Of a stretch of DNA of 64,000 bases, positions 1 through 8,351 are shown one piece after another. Position 1 is the stretch's first letter. Every line of letters starts with the position of its first letter. Below the pieces are notes generated by a model that had not been told where the DNA came from, ran no database searches, and saw nothing but the letters and a program-made list of their open reading frames with translations. The stretch comes from Acetobacterium wieringae (GTDB lineage: Bacteria; Bacillota; Clostridia; Eubacteriales; Eubacteriaceae). A program made the position numbers and the translations under genes. The stretch spans positions 62,001 to 126,000 of the forward strand of contig NZ_JAIPPU010000008.1 of NCBI RefSeq assembly GCF_026646375.1, written 5' to 3'.

Positions 1-1221
1 GAAGAAGGGGAAGACCTCTATGACGCCGGGGTACCGTTTGAAGTGATCCCCGGGATTACTTCGGTTATCGGCGGACTGGCCTATGCCGGGATTCCGATTA
101 CCCATCGGGACTGTGTATCTTCGTTCCATGTCATCACCGGGCATTTAAAATCCAACGCCTACGATGGTTCATCGGATCTGGATTGGCCGGTGTTGGGCAA
201 ACTCAAAGGGACGATTGTCTTTTTAATGGGTGTTAAAAATCTGGAAAAGATTTGTGACGAACTGGTTAAAAACGGCATGAATCCGGAAATGCCGGTGGCC
301 GTCGTTCATCGGGCATCCACCCCTTATCAGCGGGTTGTTACTGGAACCCTGACCACCATCTACGACATTGCCACGGAAGCAAAAATCACGGCTCCGAGCC
401 TGATTGTGGTTGGCGAAGTTGTCAATAAACGGCAAAAACTGCGGTTCTTTGATGAAAAACCATTGTTTGGCAAAAACATCATCGTCACGAGGTCTCGGGA
501 ACAAAGCTCCCAGATGGTTGAAAAAATCACGGAGTTGGGTGGCAATGCGATTGAATTCCCAACCATCAAAATTGTTCCCATTAACGAAGCCGCTTGTGAC
601 GAAAAGGTCAAAGTGCTAAGCGATTACAGCCATATTATTTTTACCAGCATCAACGGGGTCGAAATCTTCTTTGATTCCCTGACCCGCTGCGGCAAAGATG
701 CCCGCGCCTTTGGCAACCTGCATATTACCGCCATTGGCGAAGGTACCCAAAATGCCCTCTTAGCCCGAGGTCTGCAAGCTGATTTTGTACCGGATAAATA
801 TGTTGGCGAAGAACTGGTCAGCGGTTTGGTACCTCTGCTTACTAAAGATAGCCGGGTGCTGATCCCCCGATCCAAAAATGCCCGGATTTATTTGGTTGAA
901 GAATTATCAAAGATCTGTCCGGTCGACGAGGTCCAAAGCTATGAAACCATCCGGGAAGATCACGCCACAGTTGATCCGCTGGAAATGCTCAAAAACAGAG
1001 AAATTGATTATATTACCTTTACCAGCTCAACCACGGCCCAGTTTTTTGTTGAAAAAATCGGCGCTGCCCACATCGACGCCATTAACTCGGCAAAAGCAGT
1101 GTCGATCGGTCCCCAGACCTCAAAAAAATGCCGGGAACTGGGCATTGATGTGGACATCGAAGCCGAAACCTATACCATCCAGGGCATGCTCGATGCGATT
1201 CTCAAGGATACAGAAAATTAG
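1..1221 (+). CDS. cobA-hemD: Uroporphyrinogen-III C-methyltransferase / uroporphyrinogen-III synthase fusion (5' truncated)
   Basis: The reading frame is open from base 1, so the start lies outside the window. The first ~150 visible codons are the C-terminal part of an SAM-dependent tetrapyrrole methylase: VIPGITSVIGGLAYAGIP and the later VVHRASTPYQ/VVGEVV blocks are typical of SUMT (uroporphyrinogen III to precorrin-2). From about base 463 a second domain starts (GKNIIVTRSREQ, then FTSINGVEIFF, FTSSTTAQFF), typical of HemD, which closes hydroxymethylbilane to uroporphyrinogen III. Such CobA-HemD fusions are common in Firmicutes. One polypeptide thus makes and methylates uroporphyrinogen III at the branch point to B12 and siroheme. 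It heads the visible part of the B12 operon; hemA and hemC are probably upstream, which is inference. Confidence 0.93.
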   Translation, partial: EEGEDLYDAGVPFEVIPGITSVIGGLAYAGIPITHRDCVSSFHVITGHLKSNAYDGSSDLDWPVLGKLKGTIVFLMGVKNLEKICDELVKNGMNPEMPVAVVHRASTPYQRVVTGTLTTIYDIATEAKITAPSLIVVGEVVNKRQKLRFFDEKPLFGKNIIVTRSREQSSQMVEKITELGGNAIEFPTIKIVPINEAACDEKVKVLSDYSHIIFTSINGVEIFFDSLTRCGKDARAFGNLHITAIGEGTQNALLARGLQADFVPDKYVGEELVSGLVPLLTKDSRVLIPRSKNARIYLVEELSKICPVDEVQSYETIREDHATVDPLEMLKNREIDYITFTSSTTAQFFVEKIGAAHIDAINSAKAVSIGPQTSKKCRELGIDVDIEAETYTIQGMLDAILKDTEN

Positions 1222-1412
1222 CTTTAGTTTCAAAATTGAAAAGCACAAACAAATTTTGCTTTGATGCCAGTTTTCATAAACAATTTTGTAACGTGTAGGC
1301 GAACAGTCGATAGACTGTACGACGTACAGTGTAAAAATTGTTTGATGAAAACAGGAAGCAAAGCTCACGTTAGTATCGTAATTATCAAGAAGTAAATTAG
1401 GAGGTTGACCAT
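1222..1412. repeat. Intergenic imperfect palindrome with two competing hairpins
   Basis: The cobA-hemD/hemB spacer contains an imperfect inverted repeat from about 1267 to 1354. The left arm is CCAGTTTTCATAAACAATTTT and the right arm, read on the other strand, is CCTGTTTTCATCAAACAATTTT. Its centre holds two overlapping short hairpins, CAGTC-GATA-GACTG (1304-1317) and ACTGTAC-GAC-GTACAGT (1314-1330), which cannot form together. There is no T-run, so it is not a normal terminator. It may be a degenerate mobile palindrome or an RNA-processing/attenuation structure. A good ribosome site (TTAGGAGG) follows at about 1397 for hemB. Confidence 0.5.
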
Positions 1413-2378
1413 ATGTTGCCAACACGATTACGAAAAAATACGGCGGTTCGGAATTTAATTAGGGAAACCCAGCTGTCCATGAACGATGTGGTTTATCCGC
1501 TGTTTATCGTCGATGGACAGGGCGTGCGCAAAGAAATCGGCTCGATGAAAGACCAGTACCACCTGTCTTTGGATATGCTCGGGGCAGAAACCCTCGCGTT
1601 AAAAGAACTGGGCATCCGTTATGTCATTTTGTTTGGTGTACCCGATGAAAAAGATGGCGAGGCCACTCCCGCTTTCGTTGAAGATGGACTGGTGCAGGAA
1701 GCCGTTCGGGTGATCAAAAAGGTTGATCCGGAGATGTATGTCATCACCGATGTCTGTCTCTGCGAATACAAGAGCGACGGCCATTGCTGTTTCTTTGAAG
1801 AAAACGGCGAGATCCGCCGGGCGCAGACCCTCGAAACTTTAAGCAAAACGGCGCTTAGCCATGCCGAAGCCGGAGCCGATATGGTCGCCCCTTCCGACAT
1901 GATGGATGGTCGGATTGATCATATGCGAGAAACCCTTGACCGGGCTGGTTACGAATCGATTCCGATTATGGCTTACTCAGCCAAGTTTGCGTCCAGCTTT
2001 TATGGCCCCTTCCGGGATGCAGCCAACTCGGCCCCAGCCTTTGGTGATCGCCGCAGCTATCAGATGGATCCGGCCAATTCCCGGGAAGCCTTAAAAGAAA
2101 TGGTTCTGGACATCGATGAAGGTGCCGATATTGTGATGGTTAAGCCGGCCATGCCGTATCTTGATATCATCGCTCAGGGCAAAGAACTGTCCTATTTGCC
2201 GATGGCCGCCTATCAGGTCAGTGGCGAATACGCCATGATTAAAAATGCCGTCGATGCCAATCTGATGGATCGTCGGGCGATTTTTGAAAGTCTGATCAGC
2301 ATCAAACGGGCCGGAGCCGATATCATCATCACCTATTTTGCCAAAGAACTACAGGCGATGCTGAAAGATTATCAGTGA
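1413..2378 (+). CDS. hemB: Delta-aminolevulinic acid dehydratase (porphobilinogen synthase)
   Basis: Condenses two 5-aminolevulinate molecules to porphobilinogen in the cytoplasm, the second common step of tetrapyrrole synthesis. The 321-residue length is normal for HemB. The Zn-binding cysteines are visible as C115, C117 and C125 in DVCLCEYKSDGHC, and the two active-site lysines as K191 (YSAKFASSFYGP) and the Schiff-base K244 (VMVKPAMPYLD). The ATG follows TTAGGAGG by a normal distance. It sits between cobA-hemD and hemL, so the operon carries its own supply of precursor for B12. Confidence 0.97.
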   Translation: MLPTRLRKNTAVRNLIRETQLSMNDVVYPLFIVDGQGVRKEIGSMKDQYHLSLDMLGAETLALKELGIRYVILFGVPDEKDGEATPAFVEDGLVQEAVRVIKKVDPEMYVITDVCLCEYKSDGHCCFFEENGEIRRAQTLETLSKTALSHAEAGADMVAPSDMMDGRIDHMRETLDRAGYESIPIMAYSAKFASSFYGPFRDAANSAPAFGDRRSYQMDPANSREALKEMVLDIDEGADIVMVKPAMPYLDIIAQGKELSYLPMAAYQVSGEYAMIKNAVDANLMDRRAIFESLISIKRAGADIIITYFAKELQAMLKDYQ

Positions 2379-2424
2379 CAGCAAATTATTTATAAATATA
2401 AATCTTTTGATCAAGACAAACGCA

Positions 2425-2475
2425 GTACCGACAATTGTTACATCATGTTGTGACCCCTTGGTCATTGGTCGGTAC
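2425..2475 (+). repeat. Short, internally deleted copy of a palindromic repeat
   Basis: This 51-bp element starts GTACCGACAATTGTTA and ends TTGGTCGGTAC, the same ends as the ~98-bp elements at 3939-4036 and 51955-52053. It keeps the first ~27 bases of those copies (through ATCATGTTGT) and the last ~11, with the centre replaced by GACCCCTTGGTCA, which folds by itself. It lies in the hemB-hemL spacer. The flanks (A before GTACCG, GG after CGGTAC) match the copy at 3939, which fixes the element's borders. Confidence 0.75.
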
Positions 2476-2534
2476 GGTAGGGTGTGAACACCTGAGTTTC
2501 ACATGATGGTGAAATAATTATTATTGGAGATATT

Positions 2535-3821
2535 ATGAATCGAGAAAAATCAGAACAATTATTTATCGAAGCCGAAAAATACATCCCTGGCGGTGTCAAC
2601 AGTCCGGTACGGGCCTTTAAATCAGTGGAGATGCCACCGGTTTTTATTGACCATGGCAAGGGTGCCAAAATTTATGATGTTGATGGCAACGAGTATACCG
2701 ACTATATCTGTTCCTGGGGGCCACTGATATTAGGTCATGCCTCACCCGTTTATTTTGACGGGATTCAGGAAATGCTGCAAAAAGGCACCAGCTTTGGAGC
2801 CCCAACCGCCATTGAGGTTGAGGTTGCCAAACTGATCACTGAGGCCTATCCTACCATGGAAATGGTGCGGATGGTTAGTTCCGGAACCGAAGCCACGATG
2901 AGTGCCCTGCGGGTCGCAAGAGGCTATACCGGCCGGGATAAGATTATCAAATTTGAAGGCTGCTACCACGGCCATGCCGATGGACTGCTGGTTAAATCCG
3001 GCTCCGGCACCCTGACCTTTGGCGTCCCGACCAGCTCCGGAGTGACCCCAGGAACGGCCAAGGACACCCTGGTGGCCACTTATAATGATATTGCCAGTGT
3101 CAAAGCATTGTTTGCCGAAAACCCGGGTGAAATTGCCGCCGTAATCGTCGAACCAGTGGCTGGTAACATGGGTGTTGTGCCACCCGATCTGGATTTTATG
3201 AAAGATCTGCGGGCAATCACCGAAGCTGAAGGAACGGTACTGATTTTTGATGAAGTCATCACCGGATTTCGCCTGGCTTACGGCGGCGCCCAGGAAGTCC
3301 TTGATATTAAACCGGATATGACCACGCTCGGTAAGATCATCGGTGGTGGCATGCCAGTTGGTGCCTATGGCGGGCGTCGGGAGATCATGGCCACCGTAGC
3401 TCCCTTAGGCGGTGTTTATCAGGCGGGAACCTTATCCGGAAATCCTATTGCGATGAAAATGGGACTCAACACCCTGACTTACCTGCGGGATCACCCGGAA
3501 GTTTACACTGAAATGGAAGATAACGCCAAGCTGCTAGAAGCCGGATTTAAGGCCAACATCGAAAAAACCGGAGTCAAAGCCCAGATGGTCCGTTTCAAAG
3601 GGATGACCTGCTGCTTCTTTACTGACGCACCCATCGATGGTTACGCGGCCGTTATGACCTCGGACACTAAAGCTTACACTAAGTATTTTAAAGCCATGCT
3701 GGATGCCGGTAACCTGATGCCGCCAGCCCAATTCGAAGGTATTTTCCTCTCCGCCGCCCACACCAAAGCGGACATCGAAAAAACCATCGCCGATCACTAC
3801 CAGGCATTAAAAAGTTTATAA
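2535..3821 (+). CDS. hemL: Glutamate-1-semialdehyde 2,1-aminomutase
   Basis: A PLP enzyme that converts glutamate-1-semialdehyde to 5-aminolevulinate (C5 pathway). Its 428 residues are normal for the family. Typical blocks are PGGVNSPVRAFKSV near the N-terminus, SSGTEATMSALRVARG, EGCYHGHADGLLVKSGSG, and the PLP lysine K267 in TTLGKIIGGGMPVGAYGG. A TTGGAGA ribosome site lies just upstream. It is placed after hemB; the partner hemA is not in the window. The full C5-pathway supply inside a B12 operon suggests that most flux goes to corrinoids; that is inference. Confidence 0.97.
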   Translation: MNREKSEQLFIEAEKYIPGGVNSPVRAFKSVEMPPVFIDHGKGAKIYDVDGNEYTDYICSWGPLILGHASPVYFDGIQEMLQKGTSFGAPTAIEVEVAKLITEAYPTMEMVRMVSSGTEATMSALRVARGYTGRDKIIKFEGCYHGHADGLLVKSGSGTLTFGVPTSSGVTPGTAKDTLVATYNDIASVKALFAENPGEIAAVIVEPVAGNMGVVPPDLDFMKDLRAITEAEGTVLIFDEVITGFRLAYGGAQEVLDIKPDMTTLGKIIGGGMPVGAYGGRREIMATVAPLGGVYQAGTLSGNPIAMKMGLNTLTYLRDHPEVYTEMEDNAKLLEAGFKANIEKTGVKAQMVRFKGMTCCFFTDAPIDGYAAVMTSDTKAYTKYFKAMLDAGNLMPPAQFEGIFLSAAHTKADIEKTIADHYQALKSL

Positions 3822-4148
3822 GTAAAAAATAAAAGCATTAATATGCTTTGCTGTCAGAATAAGTACTTTGTATTTTAAGGCGAAGTGAAACAGATATAAC
3901 TAGATCTGACCGGAAACTGGATAGAAGGAAATGAAGTAGTACCGATAATTGTTACATCATGTTGTACGCATCGGAGCGGACACGGCGTCGCCTGTCCGAT
4001 TCCGCAGCGAACAACAGATTAACAATTGGTCGGTACGGTAACATTTGACAAACCTTAGCCGTTACGAAAACAGTTTTGTATTTAGGATCGTCAGCAAAGC
4101 TAACCCAAGTTCTATAATAACAAAAAACATAAATAGGAGAACCATTTA
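3822..4148. other. Non-coding hemL-cbiK spacer
   Basis: This 327-bp stretch has no credible gene. It holds a small hairpin without a T-run just after hemL (AAAGCAT-TAAT-ATGCTTT, 3832-3849), a full palindromic repeat (3939-4036, listed separately), and a perfect TATAAT at 4113-4118 with a poor -35, which could allow extra transcription of cbiK onward. A TTGACA at 4045 is too far from that -10. I see no recognisable cobalamin riboswitch in it. Confidence 0.6.
3939..4036 (+). repeat. 98-bp palindromic repeat element, copy B
   Basis: The element starts GTACCGATAATTGTTA and ends TAACAATTGGTCGGTAC, so its ends are inverted repeats. The inside also pairs: ATGTTGT with ACAACA, and ATCGGAGCGGACA with TGTCCGATTCCG. 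The whole unit can fold as one long imperfect hairpin. The copy at 51955-52053 is the same sequence on the opposite strand with only about four differences. It has no coding capacity. The size, defined ends and intergenic placement resemble MITE or REP-like palindromes; the class and any parent transposase are unknown. Confidence 0.85.
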
Positions 4149-4940
4149 ATGGAAAAAAAAGCGTTACTGGTCATCAGTTTTGGTACATCTTACCCTGAGA
4201 CCCGAAAAAAAACCATCACAGCTACCGAGAACCGCTTAAAAGAAGCGTTCCCAGATCATGATTTTTATCGAGCCTTTACCTCCCGCATGATCATCAACAA
4301 ACTGAAGACCCGGGACAATGAAAGTGTGGATACCCCGCATGAAGCGCTTGAAAAGCTTAAAGCCGCTGGTTATACCCACGTGCAGTGTCAAACCACCCAC
4401 ATCATCAATGGTTATGAGTATGATATTACCCTTAAAGAGCTAAAAGCCTTTGAAAAAGACTTTGAATCCCTGACCATGGGCCGGCCGCTGTTAACGACCA
4501 CCGAAGATTACGAAGAAACGGTGGACATCGTGATGAAACAGATGCCCAAGCTTAAAAAAGGTGAAGCCCTGGTTTATATGGGCCATGGCAGTGACCATCA
4601 TGCCAACTCGACTTACCCAGCCCTGGATTATATGTTTAAAATGAAGGGCCATGAGGATGTTTATGTGGGTACGGTTGAAGGTTTCCCGGAACTGGAAAAC
4701 ATTGTGCCGTTATTACAGGAAAAGAAATACAAAAAGATTTATCTGGCGCCTTTTATGCTGGTAGCCGGTGATCACGCGATTAATGACATGGCCAGTGATG
4801 AAGAAGATTCCTGGCGAACCGTTCTTGAAGAGCAGCGGTTTAAAGTCGAATGTATCCTCGAAGGATTGGGAGAATATGCCGGCATTCAGAACATGTTTTT
4901 AGATCATTTAAAGAAAGCACAGCCCGTTACAGAAATGTAG
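4149..4940 (+). CDS. cbiK: Sirohydrochlorin cobaltochelatase (anaerobic type)
   Basis: Inserts Co2+ into sirohydrochlorin (factor II), the committed step of the anaerobic B12 pathway. At 263 residues it has the length of CbiK rather than of the shorter CbiX-S. The metal-binding/catalytic histidines are visible as H146 in YMGHGSDHHAN and H209 in VAGDHAINDM. The start LLVISFGTSYPETRKKT is typical of CbiK. No signal peptide is seen, so it is cytoplasmic, unlike periplasmic CbiK homologues. The ribosome site is AGGAGA, 8 bases before ATG. Confidence 0.95.
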   Translation: MEKKALLVISFGTSYPETRKKTITATENRLKEAFPDHDFYRAFTSRMIINKLKTRDNESVDTPHEALEKLKAAGYTHVQCQTTHIINGYEYDITLKELKAFEKDFESLTMGRPLLTTTEDYEETVDIVMKQMPKLKKGEALVYMGHGSDHHANSTYPALDYMFKMKGHEDVYVGTVEGFPELENIVPLLQEKKYKKIYLAPFMLVAGDHAINDMASDEEDSWRTVLEEQRFKVECILEGLGEYAGIQNMFLDHLKKAQPVTEM

Positions 4941-4970
4941 GGACATTATAGAGTTTAGGAGAAATATTTT

Positions 4971-5729
4971 ATGAATACAGTGTATATGGTGGGTGCAGGC
5001 CCAGGAGATCCCGAACTGATTACCGTTAAAGGTCAACGAATTGTCAACGAAGCAGATATTATAATTTATGCTGGCTCTTTGGTCAACAAAGCCATTATTG
5101 CCGGACATAAACCCGATGCCGAAATTTTTAATTCTGCATCGATGACCCTGGATGATGTGATCGCCGTAATTAAACGGGGAACGGAAGAAGGCAAAAAAAT
5201 TGCCCGGGTTCATACCGGCGACCCTTCCATTTATGGTGCGATTCGGGAACAGATGGATCGCTTGGATGAGCTGGGAATTCCCTTTGATGTAATCCCGGGA
5301 GTCAGCTCCTTTGTCGCATCGGCGGCAGCCCTTAAAAAAGAATTTACCCTGCCAGATGTATCCCAAACCGTTATTTTAACCCGTTTGGAAGGTCGCACGC
5401 CGGTGCCGGAAAAAGAAAAACTGGAAGATCTGGCCTCCCATCAGGCGTCGATGTGTATCTTCCTGTCGGTTCAGATGATTGACGATGTGGTGGCACGATT
5501 GATGAAGCATTATGCGCCAACCACGCCGATTGCCATTATCCAACGGGCCACCTGGGAAGATCAGAAAATTGTCATGGGAACCCTGGAAACCATTGCCGCG
5601 AAAGTAAAAGACGAAAAGATTACCAAAACCGCCCAAATTTTAGTGGGTGACTTCCTCGGTGATCAGTACAGCTTATCCAAACTGTATGATCCCAGCTTTA
5701 CCCACGAATACCGTCAAGGGGTTGAATAA
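4971..5729 (+). CDS. cbiF: Cobalt-precorrin-4 C11-methyltransferase
   Basis: An SAM-dependent methylase of the CobM/CbiF type that methylates C11 of the contracted corrin ring. At 252 residues it has the usual length. The N-terminal glycine-rich motif MVGAGPGDPELITVKG, the block VHTGDPSIYGAIREQ, and VIPGVSSFVASAAAL place it in the tetrapyrrole methylase superfamily; the order of blocks and the neighbours (cbiG next) point to CbiF. TAGGAGA precedes the ATG. It is followed within a few bases by cbiG, consistent with co-translation. Confidence 0.94.
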   Translation: MNTVYMVGAGPGDPELITVKGQRIVNEADIIIYAGSLVNKAIIAGHKPDAEIFNSASMTLDDVIAVIKRGTEEGKKIARVHTGDPSIYGAIREQMDRLDELGIPFDVIPGVSSFVASAAALKKEFTLPDVSQTVILTRLEGRTPVPEKEKLEDLASHQASMCIFLSVQMIDDVVARLMKHYAPTTPIAIIQRATWEDQKIVMGTLETIAAKVKDEKITKTAQILVGDFLGDQYSLSKLYDPSFTHEYRQGVE

Positions 5730-5733
5730 TACT

Positions 5734-6789
5734 GTGAAAACAGAAAAATGGGCCATTGTCACGCTGTCAAAGGATGGCATGGTTTTGGCCAACCGGTTGG
5801 CTAAACATCTGGATGACCGGGAATGTCAGATTTACACCAAAGAAAAATATGCCAACGAAACAACAAATATTATTCCTACCGATATTGCCACGTTTATGGG
5901 CAGCATTATCGGCGAGTATCAGATTATTTGCTGCATCATGGCAACTGGCATTGTGGTTCGGGCAATTGCGCCCCATCTGGCACATAAGTCTTCCGATCCC
6001 GGGATTCTGGTGATGGATACCAATGGCGAGTTTGTCATTAGTCTGCTGTCCGGCCATCTGGGTGGTGCCAATGATGCGGCCCGGCTGGTCGCCAAACGCC
6101 TGGCGGCGCAGGCGGTGATTACTACTGGCACTGATGTTAAAGGTACGATGGCGGTGGATGTACTGGCCCAGAAAATCAATTGCACCATCGATAATTTTAC
6201 TGATGCCAAAGATGTCACCGCTTTGATTTTAAATGGGGACCCGATTGCCCTGATTAATCAGGAAAATTGTGATCTGGATGCGGTGGTGCTGCCCCGAAAC
6301 ATTGAAACCGTGGCTGATTTAAGTGCGACCGCTCAATATGCCGGGGCGATCATCACGACGTTAAATAGAGAAAAAAGTGATTTGCCAATTCCCAGTGTCA
6401 AACTGGTACCAAAAAAACTGGTGCTGGGGGTCGGTTGTCGTCGGGATACCCCGGGCGAGCGGATCATTCAGGCTATAATAGAGACACTGGCCGCTTTGAA
6501 TCTCAGCGAAAAAGGGATCAAATCCCTGGCCACCATCGGCCTGAAAGCCGATGAACCGGGAATCATTGAAGCCTGCACCTTCTTTACCGCAAAAAAGGTG
6601 ATCATTCCCAATGAAATGGTGCAAATGGTTCAAAGTCGTTTTGAAGCGTCTGACTTTGTTTTTAAAACCACCGGTCTTTACGCCGTTTCCGAACCCTGCG
6701 GCTTTGTCGCCTCGGGCTTCGGAAAGTGTCTACTTGAAAAACAGAAACTGGGTGGCATTACTCTGTCGGTCTGGCAGGATGAAAATTAA
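5734..6789 (+). CDS. cbiG: Cobalt-precorrin-5A hydrolase
   Basis: CbiG opens the delta-lactone of cobalt-precorrin-5A and releases acetaldehyde. I place the start at GTG 5734 (351 residues), 18 bases after AAGGGG and just after the cbiF stop; a longer frame would overlap cbiF by ~80 bases. The central domain has MATGIVVRAIAPHL and VISLLSGHLGGAND, and the C-terminal domain has LVLGVGCRRDTPGE and GLKADEPGI, both typical of CbiG. Its place between cbiF and cbiH fits the ring-contraction part of the pathway. Confidence 0.93.
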   Translation: MKTEKWAIVTLSKDGMVLANRLAKHLDDRECQIYTKEKYANETTNIIPTDIATFMGSIIGEYQIICCIMATGIVVRAIAPHLAHKSSDPGILVMDTNGEFVISLLSGHLGGANDAARLVAKRLAAQAVITTGTDVKGTMAVDVLAQKINCTIDNFTDAKDVTALILNGDPIALINQENCDLDAVVLPRNIETVADLSATAQYAGAIITTLNREKSDLPIPSVKLVPKKLVLGVGCRRDTPGERIIQAIIETLAALNLSEKGIKSLATIGLKADEPGIIEACTFFTAKKVIIPNEMVQMVQSRFEASDFVFKTTGLYAVSEPCGFVASGFGKCLLEKQKLGGITLSVWQDEN

Positions 6790-6821
6790 AAAAACTAACC
6801 TTGTATATAAAAGGAGAAAAG

Positions 6822-7559
6822 ATGAGCAAAATTTATGTCACCGGGATTGGTCCCGGACTGTATGAACATATGACCGAGGCGGCCAAAGCCAGTCTTGAAG
6901 ATGCCGATATTATTGTTGGCTACAAAACGTATATCGATATTATTGCCGATTTGATTGGCGATAAGGAAGTGATGTCTTCAGGGATGCGTCGGGAAATTGA
7001 CCGCTGTGAAAAAGCCCTGGAACTGGCGGAACAGGGCAAAAAAATCTGTCTGGTCAGTAGCGGTGATGCCGGTGTTTTCGGAATGGCTGGGATTATGCTG
7101 GAAATTGTGGAAGCAAAAAACAGCGACGTCGAAGTTGAGATCATTCCCGGGATTTCAGCGGCCAATGCCGCTGCTTCAACACTGGGTGCGCCACTGATGC
7201 ATGATTATGCCGTGATCAGCCTCAGTGATCTCCTGACAGATTGGGCAGTTATTGAAAAACGCCTGCACTGTGCGGGTGAAGGGGATTTCATCATTACGTT
7301 GTATAATCCCAAAAGCAAGGGCCGTCCCCACAATATTGAAAGCGCTCAGGAAATTTTACTGAAATACAAAGCCCCGGAAACCCCAGTGGGGATTGTGCGA
7401 AATGCCAAGCGAAAAGATGAATCGTATGTGATCACCACCCTTAAAAAAATGAATGAAGCAGAGATTGATATGTTTTCGATGGTGATCATTGGTAATTCCA
7501 AAACTTATGTAACCCGGGATCAACTCAAAATGATTACCCCGAGAGGTTATCAGCTTTGA
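6822..7559 (+). CDS. cbiH: Cobalt-precorrin-3B C17-methyltransferase
   Basis: A CobJ/CbiH-type SAM methylase, methylating C17 and contracting the ring. I choose ATG 6822 (245 residues) because AAGGAG lies 6 bases before it and the protein then starts MSKIYVTGIGPGLYEHMT, like its relatives; an in-frame upstream start at 6801 has no good site. Family blocks: VGYKTYIDII, SSGDAGVFGMAGIMLE, IPGISAANAAAS, and LYNPKSKGRPH. It ends overlapping the start of cbiJ by four bases. Confidence 0.94.
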   Translation: MSKIYVTGIGPGLYEHMTEAAKASLEDADIIVGYKTYIDIIADLIGDKEVMSSGMRREIDRCEKALELAEQGKKICLVSSGDAGVFGMAGIMLEIVEAKNSDVEVEIIPGISAANAAASTLGAPLMHDYAVISLSDLLTDWAVIEKRLHCAGEGDFIITLYNPKSKGRPHNIESAQEILLKYKAPETPVGIVRNAKRKDESYVITTLKKMNEAEIDMFSMVIIGNSKTYVTRDQLKMITPRGYQL

Positions 7560-8320
7560 TTCTGGTATTGGGAGGAACCCTTGACAGCCGAATATTAACC
7601 GAACTTCTGCTTGAAGAGGGAAAAGAAGTCTGCTATTCGTCGCTGACCAATATCGCCACCGATCAAATCGCAGAAAACCCCCTCTTAACAAAGATCTCAG
7701 GACAATTGGATGCTGGTACCCTGCGGGAAACCATCACCATTTATAATATCAATCTCTGCATTGATGCCACTCACCCCTATGCCCGGGAAATTTCAGAAAA
7801 CGCGATCTGGGCCTGTGATGCCATGAATATCGATTATATCCGCTTGGAAAGACCATCGCATATTGACGAGGGAAGCGATATTATCGCATATCACACCTAC
7901 GAAGAAGCCCGGGATTATTTGATTGGCGCAATGGGAAAAAGTGACCGCAATATTCTTTTGACCACCGGCAGCCGACAACTGGAAGCCTTTGATGGGTTGC
8001 CGAAAGACCGCACCTATATCCGGGTGCTGCCTACGGCTGGGGTCTTAAAAAAATGTGAAAACCTGGGCTACAAGCCCCGGCATATTCTGGCGCTTCAGGG
8101 CCCTTTTTCGGTGGAGATGAATGTCGCCACCATGAAAGAATATAACATCGGCTTTGTTGTTACCAAAGACAGTGGCGACGTTGGCGGCATCCCCGAAAAG
8201 GTTGCGGCCGCCCGACAGGTTGACGCTAAAATTTTATTCATCCGCCGCCCCGCCGTCGCCTATCCCCGGGTGATCTCATCCGTTGAAGACGCCGTGGTTT
8301 GTGCATTGAAGAATCATTAG
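7556..8320 (+). CDS. cbiJ: Cobalt-precorrin-6A reductase
   Basis: NAD(P)H-dependent reductase of the CobK/CbiJ family, reducing the macrocycle at C18-C19. At 254 residues it has normal length. The start is TTG 7556, overlapping the cbiH stop (TTGA), with GAGAGG upstream. Visible motifs are ILVLGGTLDSRILTELL at the N-terminus, CIDATHPYA, LLTTGSRQLEAF, and VTKDSGDVGGIPEKVAAA near the end. The tight overlap suggests translational coupling with cbiH. Confidence 0.93.
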   Translation: MILVLGGTLDSRILTELLLEEGKEVCYSSLTNIATDQIAENPLLTKISGQLDAGTLRETITIYNINLCIDATHPYAREISENAIWACDAMNIDYIRLERPSHIDEGSDIIAYHTYEEARDYLIGAMGKSDRNILLTTGSRQLEAFDGLPKDRTYIRVLPTAGVLKKCENLGYKPRHILALQGPFSVEMNVATMKEYNIGFVVTKDSGDVGGIPEKVAAARQVDAKILFIRRPAVAYPRVISSVEDAVVCALKNH

Positions 8321-8351
8321 AATTTTAGATTTGTAAGAAAGAGGAGAAGAC

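Noticed and set aside
4045-4118. TTGACA at 4045 as -35 of a cbiK promoter
   Set aside because: The only good -10 (TATAAT, 4113) is more than 60 bases away.
3822-4148. Cobalamin riboswitch before cbiK
   Set aside because: I looked for the conserved B12-box core and did not find it; the spacer is explained mainly by the palindromic repeat.
5647-5733. Upstream extension of cbiG overlapping cbiF
   Set aside because: The extra residues do not look like CbiG, and a GTG start with an upstream AAGGGG lies just after the cbiF stop.
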